A DNA stretch of 64,000 bases, taken from Secundilactobacillus folii. Its GTDB lineage: Bacteria; Bacillota; Bacilli; Lactobacillales; Lactobacillaceae. The stretch covers positions 30,860 through 94,859 of the forward strand of contig NZ_WNJO01000010.1 in assembly GCF_009720675.1 (NCBI RefSeq), given 5' to 3'. The notes beneath the pieces are model-generated. The model was not told the DNA's origin and made no database searches. It saw only the letters and a list, made by a program, of their open reading frames with translations. Shown in pieces: positions 53,243 through 62,272 of the stretch (position 1 is the first letter of the stretch; each line of letters starts with the position of its first letter). A program made the position numbers and the translations under genes.

Positions 53243-54130
53243 ATGAGTATCCGTGGTGATTGGTTATTATTTAAAATCAAACGCAGCCGGCTGAAACAGC
53301 AGGTGGCCATCAGTTTTCAGCATCCCAGCCGGCGGACGGATGAACTGGATCCGGCAAAGTTCAAAAAACCAGCCCAGGTCAAGGTAGTGCCCATGGAAGA
53401 CGATCACGCGCGTTTGATCACGCTGTCGCCCGAAGCACAGACCAACCGTCACGTGGTTATTTTTCACGGGGGTGCCTATACGGTACCAACCACCGAGAGT
53501 CATCGGCAGTGGATGGAGTTGATCGTTTCCCGAATGGCGGCGAAGGCCACCATGCTAGATTTCCCCCTCGCCCCAGAACATACCGCTGTTGAGACTGTTC
53601 CGGCAGCGCTTGACGCCTATGCCGAACTGAAAACCGAGTATCCAGACGACCAATTTTTCTGGTTGGCCGATTCTTCGGGTGCGGGTTTAGCGCTAGTGCT
53701 TTTGCAGCAACTGCGTGCTAAACAGCAGCAGCTACCAGCTGGTACGGTGCTGGTTTCACCTTGGGTCGATTTGGCGATGCGCGATCCAGAAATTGAAGCG
53801 CGCACCCAAAGTGATCCAGAATTACCGTTGCAAGCCATGCGTCAGGTGGCAGCCAACTATGCGGGCAATCTAGTATTGGACGATCCACTAGTGAGTCCAA
53901 TCAACGGACCGCTTGATCATTTGGGCCTGATCAGTCTCTGGTTCGGTACGACAGAACTGCTGTTACCGGATCACCACCGCTTAACCGAGGCGTTGCAGCA
54001 GGCGGATGGGACTCAGGTTGATGTTCACGAGATGCATAATATGCTGCACGATTTCTTGTTATGGCATAACCTGCCGGAAAGTCGGAAAGTTTTTGAACGG
54101 TTAAATCAAATGATGACAGCAAAAGAGTGA
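53243..54130 (+). CDS. Alpha/beta hydrolase, hormone-sensitive-lipase type
   Basis: 295 residues. HGGAY oxyanion motif, nucleophile ADSSGAG (usually GDSAGG), LISLWFGTTELLLPDHH acidic region and C-terminal His in MHNMLHDF. Esterase/lipase likely. Operon with the NmrA-like gene. Its stop codon lies inside the hairpin repeat that starts at 54125. Confidence 0.87.
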   Translation: MSIRGDWLLFKIKRSRLKQQVAISFQHPSRRTDELDPAKFKKPAQVKVVPMEDDHARLITLSPEAQTNRHVVIFHGGAYTVPTTESHRQWMELIVSRMAAKATMLDFPLAPEHTAVETVPAALDAYAELKTEYPDDQFFWLADSSGAGLALVLLQQLRAKQQQLPAGTVLVSPWVDLAMRDPEIEARTQSDPELPLQAMRQVAANYAGNLVLDDPLVSPINGPLDHLGLISLWFGTTELLLPDHHRLTEALQQADGTQVDVHEMHNMLHDFLLWHNLPESRKVFERLNQMMTAKE

Positions 54131-54240
54131 GGCAAAACTCGGTTAGATCCCAGAATGTATGTAAAGCGCGCCGTAGATTCCTGGTTTTGGAATCTGCGGC
54201 GCACTTTACTCACATGACCGGAATCTGAGTTTTGACACAC
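54125..54240. repeat. Hairpin repeat element (copy A)
   Basis: 116 bp, almost fully self-complementary. Inner stem GTAAAG-GCGCCG-AGATTCC pairs with GGAATCTGCGGCGC-CTTTAC around TGGTTTT; ends GAGTGAGGCAAAACTC and GAGTTTTGACACAC are inverted repeats. About 50 of the first 60 bases recur at 63938-64000, also after a stop codon. Confidence 0.8.
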
Positions 54241-54342
54241 GTTTAGGCCATGTCCAGTCTCGAGATTGAGTTACATTTTTAACGACCTCGGCGTTAAAAA
54301 ATCAGTTCGATACTTACCAATATTAACTTTTGTCCCAGCCCC

Positions 54343-55080
54343 TTAATGCCTTTTTTGAGCGATTTTGGCGCTGCGAGTGATCAGATCCGAAAAAATCGCC
54401 TTAGATTCCACGTGATGCTTATACATGTTTTCGGGGTGCCACTGAACGGCGAGGATTTGGTCGCTATCGATCGATTCCACGGCTTCGATCACCTGGTCAT
54501 CGGCCCGGGCAGTGATCTTCAAGCTTGGGGCTAGATCCTTGATTGCTTGGTGGTGCCGGGAGTTCACGTAGGGCCGTTCACCGACGATCTGGTACAGACG
54601 ACTTTCGGACTGTACCGAAATGTGGTGAGACGGCATGTTGCCGGGGGCTTCTTGACTGTGCTTAATGGTGGCATGGGGATTTTGAGATAGGTCCTGATAC
54701 ACTGTGCCACCAAGGCCAATATTAACTAACTGTAGACCGCGGCAGATACCCAGAATTGCCTTACCAGCAGCAACGGCTTGTTTCAGAAGTTCGATCTCAA
54801 ACAGGTCGCGCTTCCGGTAGGTGATTCCCAGTTTTTCGCGCGGTTCTTCACCATAAAAGGTGGGGTCAACGTCTGCTCCGCCTAAGAAAGCAACACCATC
54901 AAACAGATCCATATAATCCGTCACGTCTTTTGGCTCAACACTTGGGAAAATAATCGGGATGCCACCCGCCTTCACCACCGCTTCAATTGCGGGGCGGGGC
55001 GCAAAGGCAGCGTTTCGTTCGTTGATGATGTTAGTGGCTTCCGCCAGCGTATCGGCTGGTAACGCAATTCTTGGTCGCAA
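54343..55080 (-). CDS. Gamma-glutamyl-GABA hydrolase-like class I amidotransferase
   Basis: 245 residues, peptidase C26 / PuuD-like. Nucleophile Cys113 in GICRGLQLVN, catalytic His215 in VQWHPE, and FLGGADVDPTFYGE. Cleaves gamma-glutamyl amides in polyamine or other catabolism in relatives. Start TTG at 55080 with GGGGGAA six bases upstream. Confidence 0.88.
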   Translation of the reverse strand: MRPRIALPADTLAEATNIINERNAAFAPRPAIEAVVKAGGIPIIFPSVEPKDVTDYMDLFDGVAFLGGADVDPTFYGEEPREKLGITYRKRDLFEIELLKQAVAAGKAILGICRGLQLVNIGLGGTVYQDLSQNPHATIKHSQEAPGNMPSHHISVQSESRLYQIVGERPYVNSRHHQAIKDLAPSLKITARADDQVIEAVESIDSDQILAVQWHPENMYKHHVESKAIFSDLITRSAKIAQKRH

Positions 55081-55333
55081 AGCAATTCCCCCTCTATTCT
55101 GTGAATACGATGAGGCTAATCTAGCAGACTTTGCTGGTAAATGTCAAGTGGCATGGTGGCTCAGGACTGCTGGGCAGCTGATCAAGCAAAGATAATTTGG
55201 GTCAAATTAGAAGGATTGTTCAAATGCAAGGCCATTCTACTGTATTTCACAAAGGAAGGCAGCTTAATATTTAACAATCGCGTCAAATAGCGGTACATTA
55301 GTTATGTAACTAAAATTAAAGAGGTATAAAAAA

Positions 55334-55591
55334 ATGGCAATGACAGAACGACAGTTGATTCAAGAAATTCTGAACACGGTGGACGTGCTCTACGAATTTG
55401 AAAACGCCGATGAAGACGCTAAGGCTTACACACTGCTGATTACGCAGCAGGATAACGATACGCGTGAGCTCGAGACTGTGAACGCAGAAATCAAGAAGTA
55501 CTTCCAGGAAGCCGACTTTGACTACAAGGAAGAACTTCACCCAACTAAGACTGAACGCCCAGCTGATATCCGAGTTGATATCAAACGGTGA
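55334..55591 (+). CDS. Small conserved protein, unknown
   Basis: 85 residues, acidic, mostly helical then a short basic end (RPADIRVDIKR). Ribosome site AAAGAGG at fair distance from ATG 55334. No signal peptide or membrane helix. Terminator at 55628-55669. No family recognised. Confidence 0.65.
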   Translation: MAMTERQLIQEILNTVDVLYEFENADEDAKAYTLLITQQDNDTRELETVNAEIKKYFQEADFDYKEELHPTKTERPADIRVDIKR

Positions 55592-55627
55592 TTAGTCGAA
55601 GCGACAACTCTAATGTTTAAAGCATTT

Positions 55628-55669
55628 AAAAACGGTACTAAATCCTTTTGGGGGTCAGTACCGTTTTTT
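55628..55669 (+). terminator. Terminator
   Basis: AAAAACGGTACT (55628-55639) pairs with AGTACCGTTTTTT. Confidence 0.88.
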
Positions 55670-55768
55670 GTTGCGCCTTAAATGCAACGCTGGTGATTTA
55701 AAATTTAACAAAGCTAATGGTTAATTAATGACATGAACTTTGTGAATGTGATAAAGTAAGACTAGTTT

Positions 55769-55782
55769 TGAAACCGTTTTCG
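55769..55782 (+). promoter_or_regulatory. cre site (CcpA) of the glycerol kinase gene
   Basis: TGAAACCGTTTTCG, 13 of 14 to TGWAANCGNTNWCA, between a likely promoter and the ribosome site. Confidence 0.75.
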
Positions 55783-55811
55783 TTATCACAAAGTTGGAGG
55801 TTGGAATTGTT

Positions 55812-57320
55812 ATGGCAATGAAAGAGCCGGAGCATTATATTCTCGCGATTGACCAGGGGACTTCCGTGACCCGGGCGATGCTGTTTGACCACTCAGGACG
55901 CAAGGTGATTGAGAGCGAAAAAAGTTTTCCGCAATACTATCCACACAACGGTTGGGTCGAAGTTGACGCTAATGAGGTGTGGAACTCGGTTCAGTCGGTG
56001 ATTGCCAGTGCGCTGATCGACGCTGGGGTTCACCCCGAGTACATCGATGGCATTGGGATTTCTAGTCAACGTGAAACGACAGTCATTTGGGATAAGGCGA
56101 CTGGTCAGCCCATTTATCACGCCATTGGCTGGTTATCAAAGCAGACCACGCCCATTGCTAAGCAGATGGTCGCTGATGGTTACACCGATATGATCCATGA
56201 ACACACCGGGTTAGTGATCGATTCATATTTCTCAGCCACCAAGGTTCGCTGGCTATTGGATCATGTACCTGGTGCTCAGGAACGAGCGGAAAAGGGCGAA
56301 CTGCTGATGGGTACGATCGACAGCTGGCTAACTTGGAAGTTATCCGATGGCCAACTGCACATAACTGACTATACCAACGCCAGCCGAACCATGATGTTTA
56401 ACATTCATGACCTAACTTGGGACGATGAGATCTTGAAGATTCTCAACATTCCGAAGCAAATGCTGCCGGAAATTCATTCGTGTTCCGAAATTTATGGGAC
56501 GACGAAAAACTACCAGTTCTATGGTGTTGAAGTACCGATTTGCGGCCTAGTAGGTGACCAACAGGGTGCCTTGATCGGCCAAATGGCATTTAAACCCGGT
56601 GAAGTTAAAAATACCTATGGCGATGGTGCCTTCATCATGATGAATACTGGTGATCAGCCGCAGTTTTCTAAGCATCAGTTGCTGACGACTATTGCCTATG
56701 ACTTAGACGGGAAGATCAACTACGCGCTTGAAGGGTCGATCTTCGTGGCCGGAACCGCGCTAAATTGGCTCCACGAAACGATGAAGATTATTGATAACGT
56801 GCCACAATCACGCCAGGTGGCTATGGAATCGACTAACGATGATGAAGTTTACGTTGTCCCTGCATTTAACGGCCTCGGCGCCCCTTACTGGGACCAGGAT
56901 GCGCGTGGTGCGGTGTTTGGCTTGACTCGCGGGACGAACCGGGCCGACTTCGTCAAAGCGACGCTGCAGTCGATCGCCTATCAGACGCGTGACATCATCG
57001 AAACGATGCGCCAGGATACGGACATGCCAGTAGTAGAGATCCTTGCCGATGGCGGCGCCTCACGTAACCGCTACTTGATGCAGTTTCAAGCCGATATTTT
57101 GAACCTGCCGATCGTCCGGTCTAGTGATGAAGAGACCACGGCGTTAGGTGCAGCGATTTGTGCTGGACTGGCGGTTGGCTACTGGAAGAATCTGGCAGAA
57201 GTGAGTCAGATTCACGCGGCGGGACGGACCTTCCGACCAGATATGACTGACGAGCGGCGCAAACGGCTCTATGATGGCTGGCAGGTGGCTATTAAAGCGA
57301 CACGAGCCTTTAAAGTTTAA
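55812..57320 (+). CDS. glpK: Glycerol kinase-like FGGY kinase, divergent
   Basis: 502 residues, FGGY family with both actin-like domains. Glycerol-site residues are kept (QRET, W107, [14 protein letters not shown]). Divergences: DQGTSVTR for DQGTTSSR, GWLSKQT for [15 protein letters not shown] for NTYGTGSF (Asp271), and Gln235 in NYQFYG where enterococcal GlpK has the HPr-phosphorylated His. No glpF or glpO is adjacent. It may be a second kinase for glycerol or a similar polyol, under CcpA control. ATG at 55812, GGAGG upstream. Terminator at 57331. Confidence 0.8.
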   Translation: MAMKEPEHYILAIDQGTSVTRAMLFDHSGRKVIESEKSFPQYYPHNGWVEVDANEVWNSVQSVIASALIDAGVHPEYIDGIGISSQRETTVIWDKATGQPIYHAIGWLSKQTTPIAKQMVADGYTDMIHEHTGLVIDSYFSATKVRWLLDHVPGAQERAEKGELLMGTIDSWLTWKLSDGQLHITDYTNASRTMMFNIHDLTWDDEILKILNIPKQMLPEIHSCSEIYGTTKNYQFYGVEVPICGLVGDQQGALIGQMAFKPGEVKNTYGDGAFIMMNTGDQPQFSKHQLLTTIAYDLDGKINYALEGSIFVAGTALNWLHETMKIIDNVPQSRQVAMESTNDDEVYVVPAFNGLGAPYWDQDARGAVFGLTRGTNRADFVKATLQSIAYQTRDIIETMRQDTDMPVVEILADGGASRNRYLMQFQADILNLPIVRSSDEETTALGAAICAGLAVGYWKNLAEVSQIHAAGRTFRPDMTDERRKRLYDGWQVAIKATRAFKV

Positions 57321-57330
57321 TCTCAATTTG

Positions 57331-57361
57331 GCACCTCGCAGATGATTGCGGGGTGTTTTTC
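57331..57361 (+). terminator. Terminator of the glycerol kinase gene
   Basis: GCACCTCGCA (57331-57340) pairs with TGCGGGGTGT, then T5. Confidence 0.85.
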
Positions 57362-57428
57362 AGTTGTCAGTCACTAGTTACCCCTGTTATGCTGAACGGG
57401 ATAGCGATTTGTTAAAGGGGGATCTGTA

Positions 57429-57926
57429 ATGTCAACAATTAATATCAAAGCTGCTGTGATTGCGGGCACTGTCGCCGGTGTAGCTTCTGGCCTCGTGAAA
57501 TTAGGCTGGGAAAATATTTTGCCACCCCGGACGCCAGCTCGAAACCAGACCAATCCGCCGCAACGACTTTTAGAACAGTTCGGCGTTCCTGCAAAAGTGA
57601 CTCATGCCACTTACACCTATTCTGATACACGGCTGCCATGGGTCAGTTACTTGATTCATTTCGGGTTTTCAACGACCTTTGGCGCTCTTTACAGTGTGGC
57701 CGGGCACTATTTACCTGTGCTGAGGCTGGGTCAGGGCACGCTGTTTGGTCTCGGTGTTTGGGGCGCTTTTCATCTCGGTATTATGCCCGCGATGGGGACG
57801 GTGCCAAATGCCAAGCAGCAACCGGTGGAAGAACACGTGTCGGAAGCTTTGGGGCACATGGCTTGGATGTGGACGAACCATGTTATTTCGGATGCGGTTT
57901 ATCGGCAGTTGACCAAGGGTGAATAG
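57429..57926 (+). CDS. YagU family (DUF1440) membrane protein
   Basis: 165 residues, three or four membrane segments: AAVIAGTVAGVASGLVKLGWENILPPR, LIHFGFSTTFGALYSV, LGVWGAFHLGIMPAMG. YagU in E. coli is linked to acid tolerance. Ribosome site AAAGGGGG. Confidence 0.85.
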   Translation: MSTINIKAAVIAGTVAGVASGLVKLGWENILPPRTPARNQTNPPQRLLEQFGVPAKVTHATYTYSDTRLPWVSYLIHFGFSTTFGALYSVAGHYLPVLRLGQGTLFGLGVWGAFHLGIMPAMGTVPNAKQQPVEEHVSEALGHMAWMWTNHVISDAVYRQLTKGE

Positions 57927-57971
57927 TGTTTATTGGAAGTTGGATAGAGTAAAGTCAATTGTTTGAAATGC

Positions 57972-58014
57972 AAAAGAGCAGCCAAGTTGAATTTTGAACT
58001 TGGCTGCTCTTTTT
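57972..58014. terminator. Bidirectional terminator
   Basis: 16-bp stem AAAGAGCAGCCAAGTT with its complement, then T5. Confidence 0.9.
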
Positions 58015-58035
58015 GAGTTGATGCTGATGTTATAT

Positions 58036-58164
58036 GGCTGAAACGTGCTCCGCAAGGCAAAGACCTGCATGTAACGAATTCTGGTCATAAACCCAGGAAA
58101 ACCACCTGGCTTTCTGCCCAGACTCCGTTACACTCCGGTCTTTAACCGCCTTGCTTCACACTCT
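58036..58164. repeat. Tandem hairpin repeat, unit 1
   Basis: ~129 bp. Nested arms: GCAAGGC/GCCTTGC, AAAGACC/GGTCTTT, GTAACG/CGTTAC, TCTGG/CCAGA, CCAGG/CCTGG. Shares conserved ends (GAAACG..CAAGGC, AACCGCCTTG) with unit 2. Confidence 0.8.
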
Positions 58165-58177
58165 GATTGCTGCTACA

Positions 58178-58300
58178 CAGCCGAAACGCGTTCCACAAGG
58201 CAAGGGACTATGTAGAAGCCAACTCTGACATAAATCCAAACCCGGGATTTTTGCCAGAGTCGCCTTCTACGCCGTCCCTTAACCGCCTTGTTCCACGCTC
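58178..58300. repeat. Tandem hairpin repeat, unit 2
   Basis: ~123 bp. Arms ACAAGGC/GCCTTGT, AAGGGAC/GTCCCTT, GTAGAAG/CTTCTAC, ACTCTG/CAGAGT, AATCC/GGATT. Arms differ from unit 1 by paired changes. It ends at the stop codon of the DUF2628-like gene. Confidence 0.8.
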
Positions 58301-58719
58301 TACTTCTTTTTCAAATACCTACTCTTCTCCAACAAATCAAGCGATCTCTTTGTTGCCGGTTGATAGCCCAGATTAAACAGATGCCTAAAGTACATCAGAT
58401 TATAAATGAACCCCCACAAGAGATCCAAAACTAGCTCCAAAACACTATAAGCCATGCTCTGTGCCTGCACCGTTGAAAAATGAATCGAGTAGAGCCCCAA
58501 GACTGCACCAGCATCGATGCCAATCATACATAGAAGGTTATACCAGTCGCCCCGGAAAATCGGTACCAGAAAGTTGAACAGAAATGCCGTATACGAGAAC
58601 CCGACCTTTCCAATTCGTATGTCGCCACTATCCGGTTTAGCTACCGTCGCGTAGTTTGGTGGTACCGGAAGCCCGTTTGGACCCTCGTTATTATCACCAT
58701 TACCAAATGGATTTTGCAT
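58300..58719 (-). CDS. DUF2628-like membrane protein
   Basis: 139 residues. Pro/Asn/Gly-rich N terminus, then GKVGFSYTAFLFNFLVPIFRGDWYN, as in DUF2628 proteins, two or three membrane helices and a basic C terminus (LLEKSRYLKKK). Function unknown. Ribosome site GAGGG. Confidence 0.75.
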   Translation of the reverse strand: MQNPFGNGDNNEGPNGLPVPPNYATVAKPDSGDIRIGKVGFSYTAFLFNFLVPIFRGDWYNLLCMIGIDAGAVLGLYSIHFSTVQAQSMAYSVLELVLDLLWGFIYNLMYFRHLFNLGYQPATKRSLDLLEKSRYLKKK

Positions 58720-58815
58720 CTAAACCCTCTTTTCTACTTTGATATTCTTAATAGTCAAAATTGGTCAAACTTGTTATTGCTTAATGATAAGCCTAATTGA
58801 GGCATATTGCTAGCA

Positions 58816-60249
58816 CTATGCCCGTGTAAATTTCACAACCGCTTCACATCTGGCAGTCTGCGGCATCATATCCACCGACTGAATATAGTCGACATGGTAT
58901 TGCTGCGTCAGCTTGACTAGGTCTTTGGCCAGCGTTGATGGATTACATGAAATGTACACGAACTTCTTTGGTTTGGCGTCCAAAATGGCATTGATCAAAC
59001 CGTCATCCAGACCAGTGCGGGGTGGGTCGACAATCAGCGCATCCGGCTTGAAGCCCTCCGCTAGCCACTTCGGGATCACCGATTCAGCCGTGCCGGTTTC
59101 GTAGTGAACGTTGCTGATCCCGTTCAGTTTGGCGTTTTCGTTGGCATCGTCCACGGCATCCTTAATGATATCCATGCCGCGGACTTCCTTGGCGGCGTGG
59201 GCGATCGACAGCCCAATCGTGCCAACACCGGAGTAAGCATCGATTACCGTTTCATTTGCCGACAGGTCGAGAGCCTTCAATGCTTCGTCATATAAGCGAA
59301 CAGTCTGGTAGGGGTTCAACTGCAGGAACGCTCTGGCTGACAGGTTGAACTGCAGGCCATTTAGCACTTCCCGAATTTTCGGCTTGCCAGCTAATAGGCG
59401 CGTTTCCTCGCCCCAGATCAACGATGTTTTTTCATTATTAATGTTTTGCATGATTGAAACGATTTCTGGAAATGCAGCTTGAAGGCGCTTGATCAGCGTA
59501 TTTTTTTGCGGGAATGGTGCCTCAGTGGTCACGAAGACGACCTGTACTTCTCCGGTGCCGGCAGCCACGCGGACAACCACTGTCCGCACGAGGCCCGTGC
59601 CGTGCTTTTCATCGTACGTTGAAACGTCCAGTTCCTCCATTAAGGCAACGATTCCCCGCATGACGTGCATGGTTGCGGGCATTTGCACGGAACAGGTTGC
59701 CAGATCAACTAGGTGGTGACTGCGTTCTTGATACAGGCCCGCAATCACGTGACCGCTTTCGTCACGACGAACTTGAAACTGCGCTTTATTGCGGTACTCA
59801 TAGGGGTTATCCATGCCAATGGTTGGCTTCAAGTTATAGCTCCGATACCCCTTTGGCTGGTACTTCTCCAACGACTGTAAGACCACGTCGCGCTTAAAAG
59901 CTAATTGAGCGGGGTAGGCCAGGTGTTCTAGCTCGAAGCCGCCCACTTCTTCAGCGTAACTGTCCCGTGGCTTGACGCGGTCGGGGCTTGGGATCTTCAA
60001 ACGGTGCATTTTGGCCGTTAAAAAGCGCGGTTTCACGTCGGTCACTTCAGCGACGATGACTTCGTTTGGCAGGGCACCCTTAACGAAGACTAGCTTGCGC
60101 TTAAAGTAGCCGATGCCCTCCCCGTTGATTCCCATTCGTTTGATGGTCAGTGGGAAACGCTGGCCGATTTCGACTTTCACGTCTCGTTGCTGGCGCGGTC
60201 GATGGTTATTTGAATGTTGATATTGTTTTTGTGATTGGTTTGTTTTCAA
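58816..60249 (-). CDS. rlmD: 23S rRNA (uracil-5)-methyltransferase, RlmD/TrmA family
   Basis: 477 residues: N-terminal TRAM domain (about 25-85), central domain, and SAM methyltransferase with YSGVGTIGLS, DPPRTGLD and catalytic Cys in ISCNPSTLAKD. RlmD normally has a [4Fe-4S] cluster (CxxCxxC plus a later Cys). Here the corresponding stretch YAEEVGGFELEHLAYP has no cysteines; only the late one (TCSVQMP) remains. So it should lack the cluster. Start TTG at 60249 with AGGAAAAC upstream. Confidence 0.88.
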   Translation of the reverse strand: MKTNQSQKQYQHSNNHRPRQQRDVKVEIGQRFPLTIKRMGINGEGIGYFKRKLVFVKGALPNEVIVAEVTDVKPRFLTAKMHRLKIPSPDRVKPRDSYAEEVGGFELEHLAYPAQLAFKRDVVLQSLEKYQPKGYRSYNLKPTIGMDNPYEYRNKAQFQVRRDESGHVIAGLYQERSHHLVDLATCSVQMPATMHVMRGIVALMEELDVSTYDEKHGTGLVRTVVVRVAAGTGEVQVVFVTTEAPFPQKNTLIKRLQAAFPEIVSIMQNINNEKTSLIWGEETRLLAGKPKIREVLNGLQFNLSARAFLQLNPYQTVRLYDEALKALDLSANETVIDAYSGVGTIGLSIAHAAKEVRGMDIIKDAVDDANENAKLNGISNVHYETGTAESVIPKWLAEGFKPDALIVDPPRTGLDDGLINAILDAKPKKFVYISCNPSTLAKDLVKLTQQYHVDYIQSVDMMPQTARCEAVVKFTRA

Positions 60250-60301
60250 TACGTTTTCCTATCTTTGACTGAGTGGCGTTGCTTCTTTGGTATTGTAGCG
60301 T

Positions 60302-60335
60302 AAAAAGGCGGTTCAGCACAAGCTGAGCCACCTCT
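60302..60335 (-). terminator. Terminator of galM
   Basis: On the minus strand GGTGGCTCAGC pairs with GCTGAACCGCC, then TTTTT. Confidence 0.85.
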
Positions 60336-60389
60336 AAGATGAAGTTATTTGATTGATTTTATTGGTTGTAAAATGCAGTCTGCAAAAAC

Positions 60390-61394
60390 TTATTTTTCGT
60401 AGTACTTATACCGAATCGTGTAGGACTTTAAATCGCCCTGTTTCAGTTCGATATCACCAAAACCGTCGTGGTTGATGGCGTCTGGTAAGGTCTGTGCTTC
60501 AGTGGCTAGCGCATTGTAAGGCTGGCTTTGATCAAACGGGTTAGCGGTGAAGACTACCAAGCCGTTGCGGTCAGAGAAGATATCCACGTGCCGGTTCGAG
60601 TCGCTGTCACTGAGAGTCGCAATCGGCTTGTCAGCACTTGGAGTGACTTCGTAAGCGTCGTCGATTTCAACCTTACCCGTCTGTGACTTGATATCTTTCA
60701 GTGCGCTTGGAATGTCTCTGGTCTGTTCAAAGTCGTAACCAGTCTGAGCTAGGTCGGTAAAGTTGCCAGTTGGCACCTTATCTGAGGCTAACTCCAAACG
60801 GCGCTTGCTGTTGATCTGCAGGAGCTGCGTATCCAGTGATTTTTGACCTTCAGTCAGGTTCCAGTAAACGTGGCAAGTCGGGTTAAAGAGCGTGGTTTCA
60901 GTCGAAGCCGCACTAAAGTTGATGCTGACTTCGTTGTCATCGTTGAAACTGTAAGTGATGCGCGCGTCTAAATCACCAGGGAAGTGGTCTTCAGAACTTG
61001 GAATGTGACGTGAGAAAGTGATACTTGCATCGTGGTCGCGAATCGACTGCTCTGCGTGCCAAACAAGTTCTGAAAAGCCGTGCGGGCCACCGTGCAAAGT
61101 GTTGTCATTTTCGTTGGCATCGAAGTGGTATTCTTTGCCCTCAATCGTGGCGGTTGCTTTTGTGATTCGGCCGGCAACCCGCCCAATCGATTTGCACAAA
61201 CTGTATGATGCTGGGCTATCATAGTGTGCCAGGTCCTTGAAGCTGACGATCAGCGGATGCTGGTTGACTGTAAAGCCAACCCAAGTTGCGCCCAGCGTGC
61301 TGACTTGAATGAAGTTGCCAGCGGCGTTAGTAATTGTATAACGGTCAATGTTTTGGTCACCATGTTGACCAAAAATGTCGGATGTAATCTGCAT
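60390..61394 (-). CDS. galM: Aldose 1-epimerase (mutarotase)
   Basis: 334 residues. GRVAGRITKAT, NDNTLHGGPHGF, FNPTCHVYWNL with catalytic His (usually NHSYFNL), and the late Glu in ALATEAQTLPDAINH. Interconverts alpha and beta hexoses for sugar use. The Thr-Cys before His is a variant of NHSY. AAGGAGG ribosome site; a cre-like site lies upstream. Confidence 0.9.
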   Translation of the reverse strand: MQITSDIFGQHGDQNIDRYTITNAAGNFIQVSTLGATWVGFTVNQHPLIVSFKDLAHYDSPASYSLCKSIGRVAGRITKATATIEGKEYHFDANENDNTLHGGPHGFSELVWHAEQSIRDHDASITFSRHIPSSEDHFPGDLDARITYSFNDDNEVSINFSAASTETTLFNPTCHVYWNLTEGQKSLDTQLLQINSKRRLELASDKVPTGNFTDLAQTGYDFEQTRDIPSALKDIKSQTGKVEIDDAYEVTPSADKPIATLSDSDSNRHVDIFSDRNGLVVFTANPFDQSQPYNALATEAQTLPDAINHDGFGDIELKQGDLKSYTIRYKYYEK

Positions 61395-61411
61395 TGCAAA
61401 AATCCTCCTTA

Positions 61412-61425
61412 TGAAAACGCTTTAT
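61412..61425 (-). promoter_or_regulatory. cre-like site of galM
   Basis: TGAAAACGCTTTAT, 12 of 14 to the consensus, between the galM -10 (TATAAT, minus strand at 61434-61439) and its ribosome site. Confidence 0.5.
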
Positions 61426-61615
61426 CAATGAACATTATACACTTCATTTTGATAAAATTTTAGTAAAATACAGGAGTTTTACGCAAAATTTTTCCTGAAC
61501 AGTCTTAAAATCAATTCTTTACTGTTTCTCAACATTTCCTTCACGATTTCGTGACAATTGGTTGATATGATATTTACTGTAATATCAATTAATGGTATTG
61601 AAAGGGCTGAGAGGC

Positions 61616-61864
61616 ATGTTACTTGATAATTCAGAAGTTGAGACTATCGCGGTACAATTGGTACACGTTGATGGATCTAAGATGACTGCTAAAACCGAAA
61701 ATAATCGTGTGATTGAAATTCAACCGGGTGAGGGCGAGAAGCGTGACAAGTCGTTCTGGCAAAGCATGAAAGATATTGCGAAGGCCAAGATTTGGCTGCC
61801 AGTGACGAAGGGCACCCACCGGTTGTTACAATACGACTGGCTCAGTGCAACGCCAGTGGTTTAA
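61616..61864 (+). CDS. Small protein, unknown
   Basis: 82 residues from ATG 61616 with AAAGGG nine bases upstream (an ATG at 61592 lacks a site). Basic, one amphipathic helix (FWQSMKDIAKAKIWL). No family recognised. Terminator at 61894. Confidence 0.6.
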   Translation: MLLDNSEVETIAVQLVHVDGSKMTAKTENNRVIEIQPGEGEKRDKSFWQSMKDIAKAKIWLPVTKGTHRLLQYDWLSATPVV

Positions 61865-61893
61865 GACACATTTAGATTTTGAAAAATGACAAC

Positions 61894-61928
61894 AGGCGGC
61901 TTCCTGGAAATTAGGGAAGCCGCCTTTG
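61894..61928 (+). terminator. Terminator
   Basis: AGGCGGCTTCC pairs with GGGAAGCCGCCT. The following 61930-62060 holds an imperfect palindrome but no gene. Confidence 0.8.
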
Positions 61929-62076
61929 TGTGCTATTTAGGCTCACTAGGCGGTTGTTATCGCTGGTTTGACGTTGCGTTCACCGCAATAATAGCCAGCT
62001 GTGAGTTGCTGTTGATTAATAGAGCATCTTTATTGGCCTAATTTTGACGGTTTAACGCATCACCAGAGGAGAAAAA

Positions 62077-62166
62077 ATGAGTTATCCAAATGTCCGTTTC
62101 AGGTTTAATCCAACTGTATTTGAAAAAACCTCTCTTTTTAGCAGTATAATTCTGGAATTTCATTGA
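62077..62166 (+). CDS. Possible 29-residue ORF with strong ribosome site
   Basis: ATG at 62077 follows AGAGGAG; the frame runs 29 codons (MSYPNVRFRFNP...) to TGA at 62164-62166. It overlaps the promoter of the WxL gene, so it may be a chance frame, a leader peptide or a gene remnant. Confidence 0.3.
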   Translation: MSYPNVRFRFNPTVFEKTSLFSSIILEFH

Positions 62167-62191
62167 CTTATAACAACATTTGAATTATGTT
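62163..62191 (+). promoter_or_regulatory. Promoter of the WxL operon
   Basis: TTGACT (62163-62168), 17-nt spacer, TATGTT (62186-62191). Confidence 0.6.
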
Positions 62192-62272
62192 TGATAAGTC
62201 AGATAACAGCGCTTGAGGTATATTCGGGCGCGGTGTTTTGTTTTAACACAAGTTTAGACGGGAGAGTTTATC

